DNA of 64,000 nucleotides from Phyllobacterium phragmitis. Its GTDB lineage: Bacteria > Pseudomonadota > Alphaproteobacteria > Rhizobiales > Rhizobiaceae. Below are positions 52,234 to 61,522 of the stretch, piece after piece. Position numbers and translations under genes: made by a program. The stretch covers positions 62,001 to 126,000 of the forward strand of contig NZ_PVBR01000010.1 in the NCBI RefSeq assembly GCF_002980495.1, given 5' to 3'. The notes beneath the pieces are model-generated. The model searched no databases, was not told where the DNA came from, and worked only from the letters and a program-made list of their open reading frames with translations. How positions within the stretch are numbered: the stretch's first letter is position 1; each line of letters opens with the position of its first letter.

Positions 52234-53169
52234 TCATTCCGCGGCAAGCGGTGGCATGCCGAAATGATAATCCGGCAACGATGACAGATCCGCCAGGAAC
52301 ATATCCAGATCATTGCGAAGCCGGTCGAAGCCGGAATGCTTTTCGAATGTGCGTTCATTGAGATAAAGGCCGCGATTGACCTCGATCTGCAGCGAGTGGA
52401 ATCCTCTCGCCGGTCTGCCGTAATGTTCGGTGATGTAGCCGCCCGCATAGGGTTTGTTATGGGCCACCGCATAACCAATATCCTGCAAAAGCTCGATTGC
52501 CGTGGCGGAAAGGGCATCACTGCACGACATGCCGAAACGATCCCCGACAATGAAATCCGGCCGCCCGATACCATCGCCCACCCGTATGCCCGCCGGCATG
52601 GAATGGCAGTCGATCAGGACGCAATAGCCGAAGCGGCGCTGCGTATCCGCGATCAGCCGACTCAGAACCGCGTGATAGGGCTTGTAGAGTGTTTCGATCC
52701 GCCCGAGCGCTTCGGCGAGCGGCAATTTTCCGGGGTAGATATCCTGGCCTTCGCCAACCAGGCGCGGCACCGTGCCGAGCCCGCCCGCCACCCGCGCCGA
52801 CTGCGCATTGGCATAAGGCGGCAGCGGCTCGTTGAACATGCGGGGGTCGAGTTCATAAGGCTCCCGATTGACATCGAGATAGGCGCGCGGGAAATGCGCC
52901 AGAAGCATCGGCGCCCCGAGCGCCACGGCGCCACCGAAGAGCTCCTCGACATTGCAGTCTTCCGAGCGTCGGATCGCGTGCGCATCCAGCCTGGAGGAGG
53001 CAAGGAAGCGGGGCGGGTAATAACGGCCGCTATGCGGTGAATTGAATACGAAGGGGATGCGTTGATCCGCCGGTGCCCGAATCTCATGCGGCGGAACCAT
53101 AGAAAATTCGCACTCCAAGGTCATCGGCCCACCATTATCGCTCGCCATTACCGCTCGATCGTCATCCAT
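52234..53169 (-). CDS. hutG: N-formylglutamate amidohydrolase
   Basis: About 311 residues from the ATG at 53169; ATGs at 53148 and 53124 are possible. The family motifs are FVFNSPHSGRYYPPRFLASS (metal site), RSEDCNVEELF, AHFPRAYLDVNREPYELDPRM and LIDCHSMPAGIRVG. It hydrolyses N-formylglutamate to formate and glutamate, the last step of one histidine degradation route, though the other hut genes are not here. It differs from the distant relative at 204-968, which has another motif set. It is divergent from cpdR. Confidence 0.88.
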   Translation of the reverse strand: MDDDRAVMASDNGGPMTLECEFSMVPPHEIRAPADQRIPFVFNSPHSGRYYPPRFLASSRLDAHAIRRSEDCNVEELFGGAVALGAPMLLAHFPRAYLDVNREPYELDPRMFNEPLPPYANAQSARVAGGLGTVPRLVGEGQDIYPGKLPLAEALGRIETLYKPYHAVLSRLIADTQRRFGYCVLIDCHSMPAGIRVGDGIGRPDFIVGDRFGMSCSDALSATAIELLQDIGYAVAHNKPYAGGYITEHYGRPARGFHSLQIEVNRGLYLNERTFEKHSGFDRLRNDLDMFLADLSSLPDYHFGMPPLAAE

Positions 53170-53472
53170 GGCATCACAACGAGGCCCGACCGTTCGGAAC
53201 GGAAATATCATCAGGAGAAAGTGCCAGCAGAACGCCATGCTGTCCAGCCCTTGGGCGGCGAGCGGCCCACCGTTCTCGCCAATATGGCCATCCGCACCGT
53301 CTCTGGCGGGCGACAACCCCACCCCCTCGACAAGCGGTCGGCTTTGACCCTATTGTCAAGGTCTGCATTCATTCGATATTTACCAAAAAGGCGTTTCTTG
53401 AAACGGGTTGAGTCGCCCGCTGCACTATGTGAACAGGCAGGCAGCAAAGCGGCCAGGAATTCGGACGGACCA

Positions 53473-53835
53473 ATGAAAAGAATCCTTCTTGCGGAAGATG
53501 ACAATGATATGCGCCGCTTTCTGGTGAAAGCGCTGGAGAAGGCGGGCTATCATGTAACCCATTTCGACAATGGCGCCAGCGCCTATGAGCGGCTTCGCGA
53601 AGAGCCGTTTTCGCTGCTTTTGACCGATATCGTCATGCCGGAAATGGACGGGATAGAACTGGCGCGGCGCGCCACCGAGATCGACCCGGACCTCAAGGTC
53701 ATGTTCATCACTGGCTTTGCCGCAGTCGCGCTCAATCCGGATTCGAACGCGCCCAAGGATGCGAAGGTCCTGTCGAAGCCATTCCATTTGCGCGATCTCG
53801 TCAACGAGATCGAAAAGATGCTGGTCGCGGCCTGA
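53473..53835 (+). CDS. cpdR: single-domain response regulator CpdR
   Basis: 120 residues, a receiver domain alone. The acidic pair is at residues 9-10 (LLAEDDND), the phosphoacceptor is Asp52 in LLTDIVMPEMDGIELARRA, and the C-terminal part FITGFAAVAL and KVLSKPFHLRDLVNEIEKML is characteristic of CpdR. In Caulobacter and Sinorhizobium, unphosphorylated CpdR directs ClpXP to the cell pole to degrade cell-cycle proteins, under control of the CckA-ChpT phosphorelay. The ATG at 53473 gives the family N-terminus (MKRILLAED); the long upstream frame is not conserved. Confidence 0.93.
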   Translation: MKRILLAEDDNDMRRFLVKALEKAGYHVTHFDNGASAYERLREEPFSLLLTDIVMPEMDGIELARRATEIDPDLKVMFITGFAAVALNPDSNAPKDAKVLSKPFHLRDLVNEIEKMLVAA

Positions 53836-53943
53836 CCGGGACCGCCTTATGGCGCCCCGCCGGGTAGCAGATGAAAAACCGGCGGAAGTGCAAAATCAGC
53901 ATTGACGGGCGCATGCCGATATGGTGTATGCGCCTCCACGGAT

Positions 53944-54018
53944 GGGCGTGTAGCTCAGCGGGAGAGCACTGCATTGACATTGCAGGGGTCACAGGTTCAA
54001 TCCCTGTCACGCCCACCA
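53944..54018 (+). tRNA. tRNA-Val (GAC)
   Basis: The acceptor GGGCGTG pairs with CACGCCC. The D arm is CTCAGCGGGAGAG, the anticodon arm CTGCATTGACATTGCAG has GAC in the loop, and the T loop is GGTTCAATC. CCA is encoded at 54016-54018. No intron or duplicated 3' end was seen. Confidence 0.96.
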
Positions 54019-54078
54019 TCCTTTCAAAGACTTAGCAGCGATTTACATAGTTCCCGATAGGCTCAATGGACCGCCGCT

Positions 54079-54990
54079 TCAGTCCAGCAGCGCCTCCCCC
54101 AGAAAATGCGTCGAAAAGCTGCGCGTCTCGCGCTTGATGAAATCGGTCAGAACACGGACCCGCGGCGCCGCGACGACGTCATCGTGACAGCTCAGCCAAT
54201 AATCGCGCACCAGATGCATTTCCCCAGGCAATACCGGCACCAGAGAGTCATGTTTGCTGGCGATATAGTAAGGCAGCACACATAGGCCATAACCGGCCAA
54301 CGCCGCGCTCAACTGCGCGTGGATGCTGGAACTCTGGTAGGCAGGTCGCAGGCCTGGCAGTATCTCGCGCATGTAATCGAGCCCCGGTGTGAACACCATG
54401 TCCTCGATATAACCGATGAAGGGGTGAGTGGAGAGATCCTTACGCTGCCGGATCGGCATGTGGCGCGTGAGATAGTCGCGCGAGCCATAGATGAAAAGGC
54501 GGTAGGAGGTAATCTTCTCATGCTGGTAGGCCCCGGTGCGTGGCGGATGCAGCGTAATGGACAATTCCGCCTCGCGCCGCGACAAAGACACGATCTGTTG
54601 GATGGTGACGACCTCCACCGACAGCCCGGGATAGGCCTGCGCCATGACCGGCAGACGTTCGGCCAGAAAGAAGTTTCCGAACCCCTCGAGCGTGCTTAAG
54701 CGCACCACACCGGAAAGCGATGCCATATTGCCGGAAGCTTCCGTCTGGAATTTCGCCGCCTCGCGCTCCATGAGCTCTGCCGGCTCCATCAGCCTTTCGC
54801 CAAGCGGCGTCAGCATATAGCCACGCGGATTGCGCTCGAAAAGCTTGGCCGACAGCGCCTGCTCCAGGCGGTCGATCCGCCGGGAAACGGTGACATGGTT
54901 CGTCCTCAGCTTACGCGCCGCCGTCGATAACTGCCCCGTGCGCGCCACAGCCAGAAAATATTGCAGATCGTCCCATGTGAACTGCCGCAC
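54079..54990 (-). CDS. LysR-family transcriptional regulator
   Basis: 303 residues from a GTG at 54990, with AGGAGGG 6 bases before it. The helix-turn-helix is QYFLAVARTGQLSTAARKLRTNHVTVSRRIDRLE, where the residue pattern AA-KL---HVTVSRRI is the recognition helix. The effector domain (about 90-300) has LSTLEGFGNFFLAERLP and a wing LHPPRTG. It is divergent from the Liv-type importer operon across 307 bp that contain two direct repeats, so it is the likely regulator of that operon and of itself. Confidence 0.92.
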   Translation of the reverse strand: MRQFTWDDLQYFLAVARTGQLSTAARKLRTNHVTVSRRIDRLEQALSAKLFERNPRGYMLTPLGERLMEPAELMEREAAKFQTEASGNMASLSGVVRLSTLEGFGNFFLAERLPVMAQAYPGLSVEVVTIQQIVSLSRREAELSITLHPPRTGAYQHEKITSYRLFIYGSRDYLTRHMPIRQRKDLSTHPFIGYIEDMVFTPGLDYMREILPGLRPAYQSSSIHAQLSAALAGYGLCVLPYYIASKHDSLVPVLPGEMHLVRDYWLSCHDDVVAAPRVRVLTDFIKRETRSFSTHFLGEALLD

Positions 54991-55041
54991 TGCGTCCCTC
55001 CTGCAAATTTGCGCCCCAGCTTCGGTTAGCCTAAAATCAGA

Positions 55042-55097
55042 TGTACGTATTTGTACAGAACCTGTTCGAAAATTGTTGTTCTTGTACGCATTTGTCA
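55042..55097. promoter_or_regulatory. paired direct repeats upstream of the LysR gene
   Basis: TGTACGTATTTGTAC (55042-55056) and TGTACGCATTTGTCA (55083-55097) differ at three positions and start 41 bp apart, about four helical turns, on one face of the DNA. They lie between the LysR gene and the importer operon. The remaining bases of this 307-bp gap show no gene. Confidence 0.45.
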
Positions 55098-55297
55098 ATG
55101 CTACGTTTTAAGAACACGTGATAGCCGAGAATAAGAAAAACGGCCTATGATGTGGGAGGAGCCATCGCACGCGAGCTCCACGGCAGGGAGCGCCGTGGAA
55201 CTCGCGGAACTATCATGACACAATCGAGACTATCCGGCCGCTGAAACCGGAGCCAATCCCGTTTCAACGAGCGCCGCATCATTGGGAGGAGACCAAG

Positions 55298-56506
55298 ATG
55301 AAGCTATTGGCAATCGCATCCGCCGCCTTGTTGGCCGCGTCAGTCATTCCGGCACAGAGCGCCGAGATCTCCGACGGCAAGGTCAAGATCGGCATCCTTA
55401 ACGACCAGTCCGGCGTCTACGCCGATTTCGGCGGTAAATGGTCTTATGAAGCCGCCAGAATGGCCGCGGAGGATTTCGGTGGCAAGGTTCTCGACACCCC
55501 GATCGAGATCATCACCGCCGACCACCAGAACAAGGCGGATATCGCGTCGAATATTGCGCGCCAATGGTATGATACGGAGCAGGTCGATTCCATCATGGAG
55601 CTGACCACCTCATCGGTAGCTCTCGCTGTTCAGGGACTTTCCAAGGAAAAGCAGAAAATCACCATCTCCACTGGTCCCGCCACGACCGAACTGACGGGAA
55701 AGCAGTGCTCGCCCTATGGCTTCCATTGGGCCTATGACACGCATGCGCTGGCCGTCGGCACCGGTGGCGCGCTGGTCGAGCAGGGCGGCGACACCTGGTT
55801 CTTCCTCACCGCCGACTACGCCTTCGGCTATTCGCTCGAGGACCAGACTTCGCAATTCGTCAAATCGAAGGGCGGACAGGTGCTCGGCGCCGTCAGGCAT
55901 CCGCTCGCCACAACGGACTATTCGTCATTTCTGCTGCAGGCCCAGGCTTCCGGCGCCAAGGTGATCGGTCTTGCCAATGCCGGCCTCGACACGGCGAACG
56001 CCATCAAGCAGGCCTCCGAATTCGGCATCGTTGCCGGCGGCCAGCGTCTTGCGGCCCTTCTTTTCACCCTTTCGGAAGTCCATGGCCTCGGCCTCGAGGC
56101 AGCGCAGGGTCTGACGCTGACCGAAGGCTTCTACTGGGATCGGGACGATGAATCGCGCGCCTTCGGACGCAAGTTCTTCGAGCGCACGGGCCGCATGCCC
56201 AACATGATCCATGCCGGCACCTATTCGGCGGTGACGCAATATCTGAAAGCCATTCAAGCTGCGGGCACCGACGAAACAGAGGCCGTCGCCAAGAAGCTTC
56301 ATGAAATGCCTGTTGAAGACGTCTTTGCGCGTGGCGGCAAGGTCCAGGTGAACGGCCGTATGGTCTACGACATGTATCTGATGGAGGTCAAAAAGCCGGA
56401 CGAAAGCAAGGAACCCTGGGATTATTACAAGGTTCTGGCAACCATTCCCGGCGATCAGGCTTATCTGACCGCACAGGAAAGCGGCTGCCCGCTGGTTTCG
56501 CAATAA
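55298..56506 (+). CDS. branched-chain-type ABC substrate-binding protein
   Basis: 402 residues with a signal peptide (1-21, ending AQS/AEI) and a strong GGGAGGAG ribosome site. The mature protein starts DGKVKIGILNDQSGVYADFGG, the periplasmic-binding fold type I found in Leu/Ile/Val and amide/urea importers. A segment STGPATTELTGKQCSPYGFHWAYDT is typical of a branch that binds non-amino-acid ligands, with no ligand known to me. It is the first gene of a six-gene run (binding protein, two ATPases, two permeases, GMC oxidoreductase). Confidence 0.9.
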   Translation: MKLLAIASAALLAASVIPAQSAEISDGKVKIGILNDQSGVYADFGGKWSYEAARMAAEDFGGKVLDTPIEIITADHQNKADIASNIARQWYDTEQVDSIMELTTSSVALAVQGLSKEKQKITISTGPATTELTGKQCSPYGFHWAYDTHALAVGTGGALVEQGGDTWFFLTADYAFGYSLEDQTSQFVKSKGGQVLGAVRHPLATTDYSSFLLQAQASGAKVIGLANAGLDTANAIKQASEFGIVAGGQRLAALLFTLSEVHGLGLEAAQGLTLTEGFYWDRDDESRAFGRKFFERTGRMPNMIHAGTYSAVTQYLKAIQAAGTDETEAVAKKLHEMPVEDVFARGGKVQVNGRMVYDMYLMEVKKPDESKEPWDYYKVLATIPGDQAYLTAQESGCPLVSQ

Positions 56507-56516
56507 GGGCCCTGGG

Positions 56517-57332
56517 ATGACAGTGGCAATCACGGCTGGCACGGCGAATGCGAAGGCTTCACCGGGTTCCGATGACGAAGGTGCGCGGGTGGTTCTCTCC
56601 GCCCGCGGCCTGCGTAAGGATTTTGGCGGCTTCAACGCCGTCAACAATGTCGATCTCGACGTGCACCATGCCAAGGTGCACGCGCTGATCGGTCCGAATG
56701 GCGCGGGCAAGACCACGGTCTTCAACCTGCTCACCAAATTCCTGCAACCGACCAGCGGCACGATTACGCTTCTCGGCGAAAACATCACCAGAATGCCGCC
56801 GGCCAAGGTCGCGCGGATGGGGCTCGTTCGCTCCTTCCAGATATCGGCAATCTTTCCGCACCTGACCGTGCTTGAGAACGTCCGCGTCGCGCTGCAGAGG
56901 CCGAACGGGCTCGCGGTACAGTTCTGGCGGCCGATGAGCGCGCTCGATGAGCTCAATGAACGGGCGATGCAGTTTCTCGAACAGGTCGGACTCAACGACG
57001 CTCGCCACGCGCTTGCTGCGGATCTTTCCTATGGACGCAAACGCGTGCTCGAAATCGCCACCACGCTAGCGCTCGATCCGAAAGTCCTTCTTCTCGACGA
57101 GCCGATGGCCGGCATGGGCCAGGAGGATGTCGGCAATGTCGCCCGTCTCATCAGCAAGGTGGCGCAGGACCGCGCCGTGCTGATGGTCGAACACAATCTG
57201 AGAGTCGTCGCCGACATATGCGATCACGTGACGGTACTGCAGCGTGGTGAAATCCTCGCCGCCGGCGACTACCGTACCGTCAGCCAGGACGAGCGCGTCC
57301 GCATCGCCTATATGGGAACTGAGCATGAGTGA
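56517..57332 (+). CDS. livG: branched-chain-type ABC ATP-binding protein (LivG-like)
   Basis: 271 residues. Walker A is GPNGAGKTTVFNLLTK, the signature region LSYGRKRVLEIATTLAL, Walker B VLLLDEPMAGMG, with the switch His in MVEHNLRVV. The order of motifs and the C-terminal LGAGDYRT-like AAGDYRTVSQDERVRIAYMG mark LivG. A 25-residue Ala/Ser-rich extension precedes the domain. It starts 10 bp after the binding-protein gene and overlaps livF by 8 bp. Confidence 0.92.
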   Translation: MTVAITAGTANAKASPGSDDEGARVVLSARGLRKDFGGFNAVNNVDLDVHHAKVHALIGPNGAGKTTVFNLLTKFLQPTSGTITLLGENITRMPPAKVARMGLVRSFQISAIFPHLTVLENVRVALQRPNGLAVQFWRPMSALDELNERAMQFLEQVGLNDARHALAADLSYGRKRVLEIATTLALDPKVLLLDEPMAGMGQEDVGNVARLISKVAQDRAVLMVEHNLRVVADICDHVTVLQRGEILAAGDYRTVSQDERVRIAYMGTEHE

Positions 57333-58035
57333 GGGAAAACCACTGCTCGCTGTCCGCGATCTCAACGCCTGGTATGGCGAGGGCCACGCGCTGCATGGCG
57401 TCAACCTCGACATTCATCAGGGAGAAACCGTGACCCTGATCGGCCGCAACGGCGTCGGCAAGACCACGACGCTGCGCGCCATCATGGGCATCATCCGCAA
57501 GCGCACCGGCTCCGTCACCTTTGACGGCCACGACCTCATGCGGCTTCCGCTGCACAGAACGGCTCATACCGGCATCGGCTTCGTGCCGGAGGAGCGTGGC
57601 ATCTTCGCCAGCCTCAGCGTCGAGGAAAATCTGCTGCTGCCGCCCGCCATTGCAAAAAATGGCATGTCGGTCGCGGAAATCTTCGACCTGTTCCCCAATC
57701 TGAAGGAGCGGCGCAACAGCCCCGGCACCAAGCTTTCCGGCGGTGAGCAACAGATGCTGGCGATCGCCCGCATCCTGCGTACCGGCGTCAAGCTGCTGCT
57801 GCTCGACGAACCGACAGAGGGACTTGCGCCCGTCATCGTCCAGCGCATCGGCGAAGTGCTGGCGACGCTGAAGAAGCGCGGTATCACGGTGCTGCTCGTC
57901 GAACAGAATTTCCGCTTCGCCGCCAAGGTCGCCGACCGCTTCTACGTCATGGAGCACGGTCACGTGACCGAAAGCTTCGATGTGGCGGAACTGCCGCAGC
58001 ATATGCCGATGCTCAACGAAGCACTGGGAGTGTAA
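57325..58035 (+). CDS. livF: branched-chain-type ABC ATP-binding protein (LivF-like)
   Basis: 236 residues. NAWYGEGHALHGVNLDIHQGE leads to Walker A GRNGVGKTTTLRAIMG; FVPEERGIFASLSVEENLLL is the LivF-specific block; the signature is LSGGEQQMLAIARIL and Walker B LLLLDEPTEGLAP. The start ATG at 57325 lies inside the end of livG, so the two ATPases are translationally coupled. It would form the heterodimeric motor of this importer. Confidence 0.93.
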   Translation: MSEGKPLLAVRDLNAWYGEGHALHGVNLDIHQGETVTLIGRNGVGKTTTLRAIMGIIRKRTGSVTFDGHDLMRLPLHRTAHTGIGFVPEERGIFASLSVEENLLLPPAIAKNGMSVAEIFDLFPNLKERRNSPGTKLSGGEQQMLAIARILRTGVKLLLLDEPTEGLAPVIVQRIGEVLATLKKRGITVLLVEQNFRFAAKVADRFYVMEHGHVTESFDVAELPQHMPMLNEALGV

Positions 58036-58040
58036 CGGTC

Positions 58041-58928
58041 ATGATCATGATCTTCGGGATACCCGTCCAGGCCCTGCTCGGACAATTGCTGGTCGGCCTT
58101 ATCAACGGCTCCTTCTATGCCATGCTGAGCCTTGGCCTCGCCATTATCTTCGGGCTCCTGCGCGTCATCAATTTCGCCCATGGCGCGCAATATATGCTGG
58201 GCGCATTCGTCGGCTATCTGCTCCTGACGCAACTCGGCATCGGCTATTGGCCGGCCCTGGTCCTCGCGCCCCTCATCATCGGGCTTGCCGGAGCCGTCGT
58301 GGAACGGACGGCGCTGTCGCGTCTCTACAATCTCGATCCGCTCTATGGGCTCCTCTTCACCTTCGGCCTGGCGCTCGTCATCGAGGGCACCTTCCGCTAT
58401 TATTACGGCGCGGCCGGGCAGCCCTATGCCGTGCCGCCTTCGCTGGCCGGCGGACAGAATCTCGGCTTTATGTTCCTGCCCAACTATCGCGCCTGGGTGG
58501 TCGTCGCCTCGCTCATCGTCTGCCTCGGAACATGGCTCCTGATCGAGAAGACCAGACTTGGCGCCTATCTGCGTGCCGCAACGGAAAACCCGACGCTGGT
58601 CAAGGCCTTCGGCATCAATGTGCCGCTGCTCCTCACCTTTACCTACGGACTCGGCTCCGCGCTCGCCGGTCTCGCGGGCGTCATGGCAGCCCCGATCTAT
58701 CAGGTCAGTCCGCTGATGGGCTCCAACATCATCATCGTCGTCTTCGCCGTGGTCGTCGTCGGCGGCATGGGCTCCATTCTCGGCGCCATCGTCACCGGCT
58801 ATCTGCTCGGCCTGTGCGAAGGGCTGACCAAGGTTTTCTATCCCGAGGCGTCCAATATCGTGATCTTCGTCATCATGGCGATCGTGCTCTTGATCCGCCC
58901 AGCCGGACTGTTCGGAAAGGAGGCGTAA
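58041..58928 (+). CDS. livH: branched-chain-type ABC permease (LivH-like)
   Basis: 295 residues with about eight membrane spans. QLLVGLINGSFYAMLSLGLAI and GLLRVINFAHGAQYMLGAFVGY are LivH marks. The coupling loop GAYLRAATENPTLVKAFGIN holds the conserved EAA-like sequence that contacts the ATPases. It begins 5 bp after livF and ends 1 bp before livM. Confidence 0.93.
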   Translation: MIMIFGIPVQALLGQLLVGLINGSFYAMLSLGLAIIFGLLRVINFAHGAQYMLGAFVGYLLLTQLGIGYWPALVLAPLIIGLAGAVVERTALSRLYNLDPLYGLLFTFGLALVIEGTFRYYYGAAGQPYAVPPSLAGGQNLGFMFLPNYRAWVVVASLIVCLGTWLLIEKTRLGAYLRAATENPTLVKAFGINVPLLLTFTYGLGSALAGLAGVMAAPIYQVSPLMGSNIIIVVFAVVVVGGMGSILGAIVTGYLLGLCEGLTKVFYPEASNIVIFVIMAIVLLIRPAGLFGKEA

Positions 58929-58929
58929 G

Positions 58930-59922
58930 ATGGCCGAAACCGCTCTCACATCATTGGCAAGACGGGACGGGAAATCCGGCGCGAATTTCCTGCAGATTGC
59001 CCTGATCGTCATCTGCATCGGTGCGCTCGTTGCCGCCCCCTTCTTCTTTTATCCGATCTTCATCATGAAGGTGCTGTGCTTCGCGCTCTTCGCCTGCGCC
59101 TTCAATCTGCTCCTCGGCTATACCGGGCTTCTGTCCTTCGGCCATGCCGCCTTCTTCGGCGGAGCGGCCTATATCACCGCGCACGCCGTCAAGGAATGGG
59201 GCCTTCCCCCTGAAATCAGCATCCTGATCGGTGTTGTCGGGGCAGCGGCTCTGGGCCTGGTGATCGGCTTTCTCGCCATTCGCCGCCAGGGCATTTATTT
59301 CGCCATGGTAACGCTGGCGCTGGCGCAGATGTTCTATTTCTTCTGCCTGCAATCCGATTTCACCAAGGGCGAGGACGGCATCCAGGGTGTTCCGCGCGGC
59401 CATCTCTTCGGCTTCATCGATCTCAACGTGCCGATAAACATGTATTACATGGTCCTCGGTATATTCCTGATCGGTGTCTTCGCCATCTGGCGCATCATCA
59501 ACTCGCCCTTCGGCATGATTCTTAAATCCGTGCGCGAGAACGAACCCCGCGCCATTTCGCTCGGCTATTCCGTCGGCAAGTACAAGCTCGCCGCCTTCGT
59601 CATGTCGGCAGCACTCGCCGGCCTCGCAGGCGCGGTCAAGGCGCTGGTCTTTCAGTTCGCCACGCTTACCGACGTATCCTGGCAGATGTCGGGCGAGGTC
59701 ATCCTGATGACCCTTCTCGGCGGCATCGGCACGCTTATCGGCCCGATCGTCGGCGCAGCCCTGGTCGTGACGCTGCAGAATTATCTCGCGACATCGGATT
59801 TTCCCGTCACGGTCGTCACCGGCGCGATCTTCATGATCTGCGTGCTGTTGTTTAGGCGCGGCATCATCGGAGAGCTCTATGCATCGCGGCTTGGCCGCAA
59901 GCTGATGATGAAACGCGATTGA
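58930..59922 (+). CDS. livM: branched-chain-type ABC permease (LivM-like)
   Basis: 330 residues with about nine membrane spans. FNLLLGYTGLLSFGHAAFFGGAAY is the LivM fingerprint, and SPFGMILKSVRENEPRAISLGY is the coupling loop. GGIGTLIGPIVGAALV is another conserved block near the end. It follows livH directly and precedes the GMC oxidoreductase gene by 4 bp, so the oxidoreductase is certainly in the same transcript. Confidence 0.93.
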   Translation: MAETALTSLARRDGKSGANFLQIALIVICIGALVAAPFFFYPIFIMKVLCFALFACAFNLLLGYTGLLSFGHAAFFGGAAYITAHAVKEWGLPPEISILIGVVGAAALGLVIGFLAIRRQGIYFAMVTLALAQMFYFFCLQSDFTKGEDGIQGVPRGHLFGFIDLNVPINMYYMVLGIFLIGVFAIWRIINSPFGMILKSVRENEPRAISLGYSVGKYKLAAFVMSAALAGLAGAVKALVFQFATLTDVSWQMSGEVILMTLLGGIGTLIGPIVGAALVVTLQNYLATSDFPVTVVTGAIFMICVLLFRRGIIGELYASRLGRKLMMKRD

Positions 59923-59926
59923 CGCC

Positions 59927-61522
59927 ATGGCCGACAGCTACGATTACATCATCGTCGGTGCAGGCACCGCCGGCTGCGCTCTCGCCAACCGTCTCTCCGC
60001 GGATCCCAATATATCAGTCCTGCTGCTGGAAGCCGGCGCCAAAGACAATTACCCCTGGATCCACATTCCGGTCGGCTATCTCTATTGCATCGGCAATGCG
60101 CGCACCGACTGGTGCTTCATCACCGAGCCGGAGCCCGGGCTCAACGGCCGCGCCCTCGGCTATCCCCGCGGCAAGGTGCTGGGCGGCTGCTCCTCGATCA
60201 ACGGCATGATCTACATGCGCGGTCAGGCGCGTGATTATGATCTGTGGCGGCAGGCGGGCTGCACCGGCTGGGGCTGGGACGATGTCCTGCCCTATTTCAA
60301 GAAATCCGAGGATTATTACGCCGGCGCAGACGAAATGCACGGCGCGGGCGGCGAATGGCGCATCGAAAACGCCAGGCTGCATTGGGATATTCTCGATGCT
60401 TTCCGCGATGCGGCGGAGGCCGCCGGCATCCCGCGTACCGATGATTTCAACCGCGGCGATAATGAAGGCTCCTCCTATTTCAAGGTCAACCAGAAACGTG
60501 GCATCCGCTGGAACTCCGCGAAGGCCTTTCTGCGTCCAGCCCTGGGCAGGCGCAATCTCAAGGTGGAAACAGGCGCGCATGTCCGGCGCCTGCTTCTCGA
60601 AGGGCTGAAAGCGGCAGGCGTCGAGTTCGACCAGAGGGGCGGTACACGCAGTATCCACGCACGGCGCGAGATCATCCTTTGCGCCGGCTCGGTCGGCTCA
60701 CCGCATATTCTGGAACTCTCCGGCATCGGCCGGGGTGATATCCTGCGTAAGGCTGGCATACCACTCGCTCTGGAGCGTAAGAACGTCGGCGAAAACCTCC
60801 AGGATCACCTGCAATTGCGCTGCGCCTATAAGGTGACCGGCATCCGCACCTTGAACGAACAGGCGAACCGGCTGACCGGCAAAGCAGCGATCGCGCTCGA
60901 ATATCTGCTCAAACAGTCCGGCCCGATGTCGATGGCCCCAAGCCAACTCGGCATCTTCACCCGCTCCGATCCCTCGTTCGACACGGCCAATCTGCAATAT
61001 CATGTCCAGCCGCTGAGCCTTGAAAAGTTCGGCGAGAATGTTCACCCCTTCCCCGCTTTCACCGCCAGCGTCTGCAATCTGCGCCCCGACAGCCGCGGTT
61101 CGATCCATGTCCAAAACCCTGACTACCGGGTGCAGCCTGCGATCCGGCCGAACTACCTCGCCACCGAAGGCGACCGCCATGTCGCCGCCGATGCGATCCG
61201 CATCACCCGCCGCATCGTTGCGCAGGAACCGCTGAAGAAATATGCTCCGCAGGAATTCAAGCCGGGTCCGCACTACCGGACCGAGGACGAATTGATGAAG
61301 GCCGCCGGCGAAATCGGCACGACGATCTTCCACCCGGTCGGAACCTGCCGTATGGGCATCGATCCCGATGCCGTGGTCGATCCACAACTGCGCGTCAACG
61401 GCATTGAAGGGCTGCGCGTCGCCGATGCCTCGATCATGCCGACGATCACATCAGGCAATACCAATTCGCCAACGCTGATGATCGCGGAAAAGGCTGCCGA
61501 CATGATCCTCCGACGAGCCTGA
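59927..61522 (+). CDS. GMC-family FAD alcohol dehydrogenase (choline dehydrogenase-like)
   Basis: 531 residues. The FAD-binding site is YIIVGAGTAGCALANRLS with LLLEAGAKD following; GMC signature 1 is PRGKVLGGCSSINGMIYMRG and signature 2 is GSVGSPHILELSGIG. The catalytic His and second base are in FHPVGTCRMG and ITSGNTNSPTLMIAEKA. Such enzymes oxidise alcohols such as choline or polyethylene glycol and pass electrons to the respiratory chain. Tight linkage to the importer suggests it oxidises the imported substrate. No betaine aldehyde dehydrogenase follows, so choline is not the obvious choice. Confidence 0.92.
   Translation: MADSYDYIIVGAGTAGCALANRLSADPNISVLLLEAGAKDNYPWIHIPVGYLYCIGNARTDWCFITEPEPGLNGRALGYPRGKVLGGCSSINGMIYMRGQARDYDLWRQAGCTGWGWDDVLPYFKKSEDYYAGADEMHGAGGEWRIENARLHWDILDAFRDAAEAAGIPRTDDFNRGDNEGSSYFKVNQKRGIRWNSAKAFLRPALGRRNLKVETGAHVRRLLLEGLKAAGVEFDQRGGTRSIHARREIILCAGSVGSPHILELSGIGRGDILRKAGIPLALERKNVGENLQDHLQLRCAYKVTGIRTLNEQANRLTGKAAIALEYLLKQSGPMSMAPSQLGIFTRSDPSFDTANLQYHVQPLSLEKFGENVHPFPAFTASVCNLRPDSRGSIHVQNPDYRVQPAIRPNYLATEGDRHVAADAIRITRRIVAQEPLKKYAPQEFKPGPHYRTEDELMKAAGEIGTTIFHPVGTCRMGIDPDAVVDPQLRVNGIEGLRVADASIMPTITSGNTNSPTLMIAEKAADMILRRA

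Noticed and set aside
53944-61522. Genomic island inserted at tRNA-Val
   Set aside because: The importer/oxidoreductase unit begins beside the tRNA, but no integrase and no duplicated tRNA 3' end is visible to its right.
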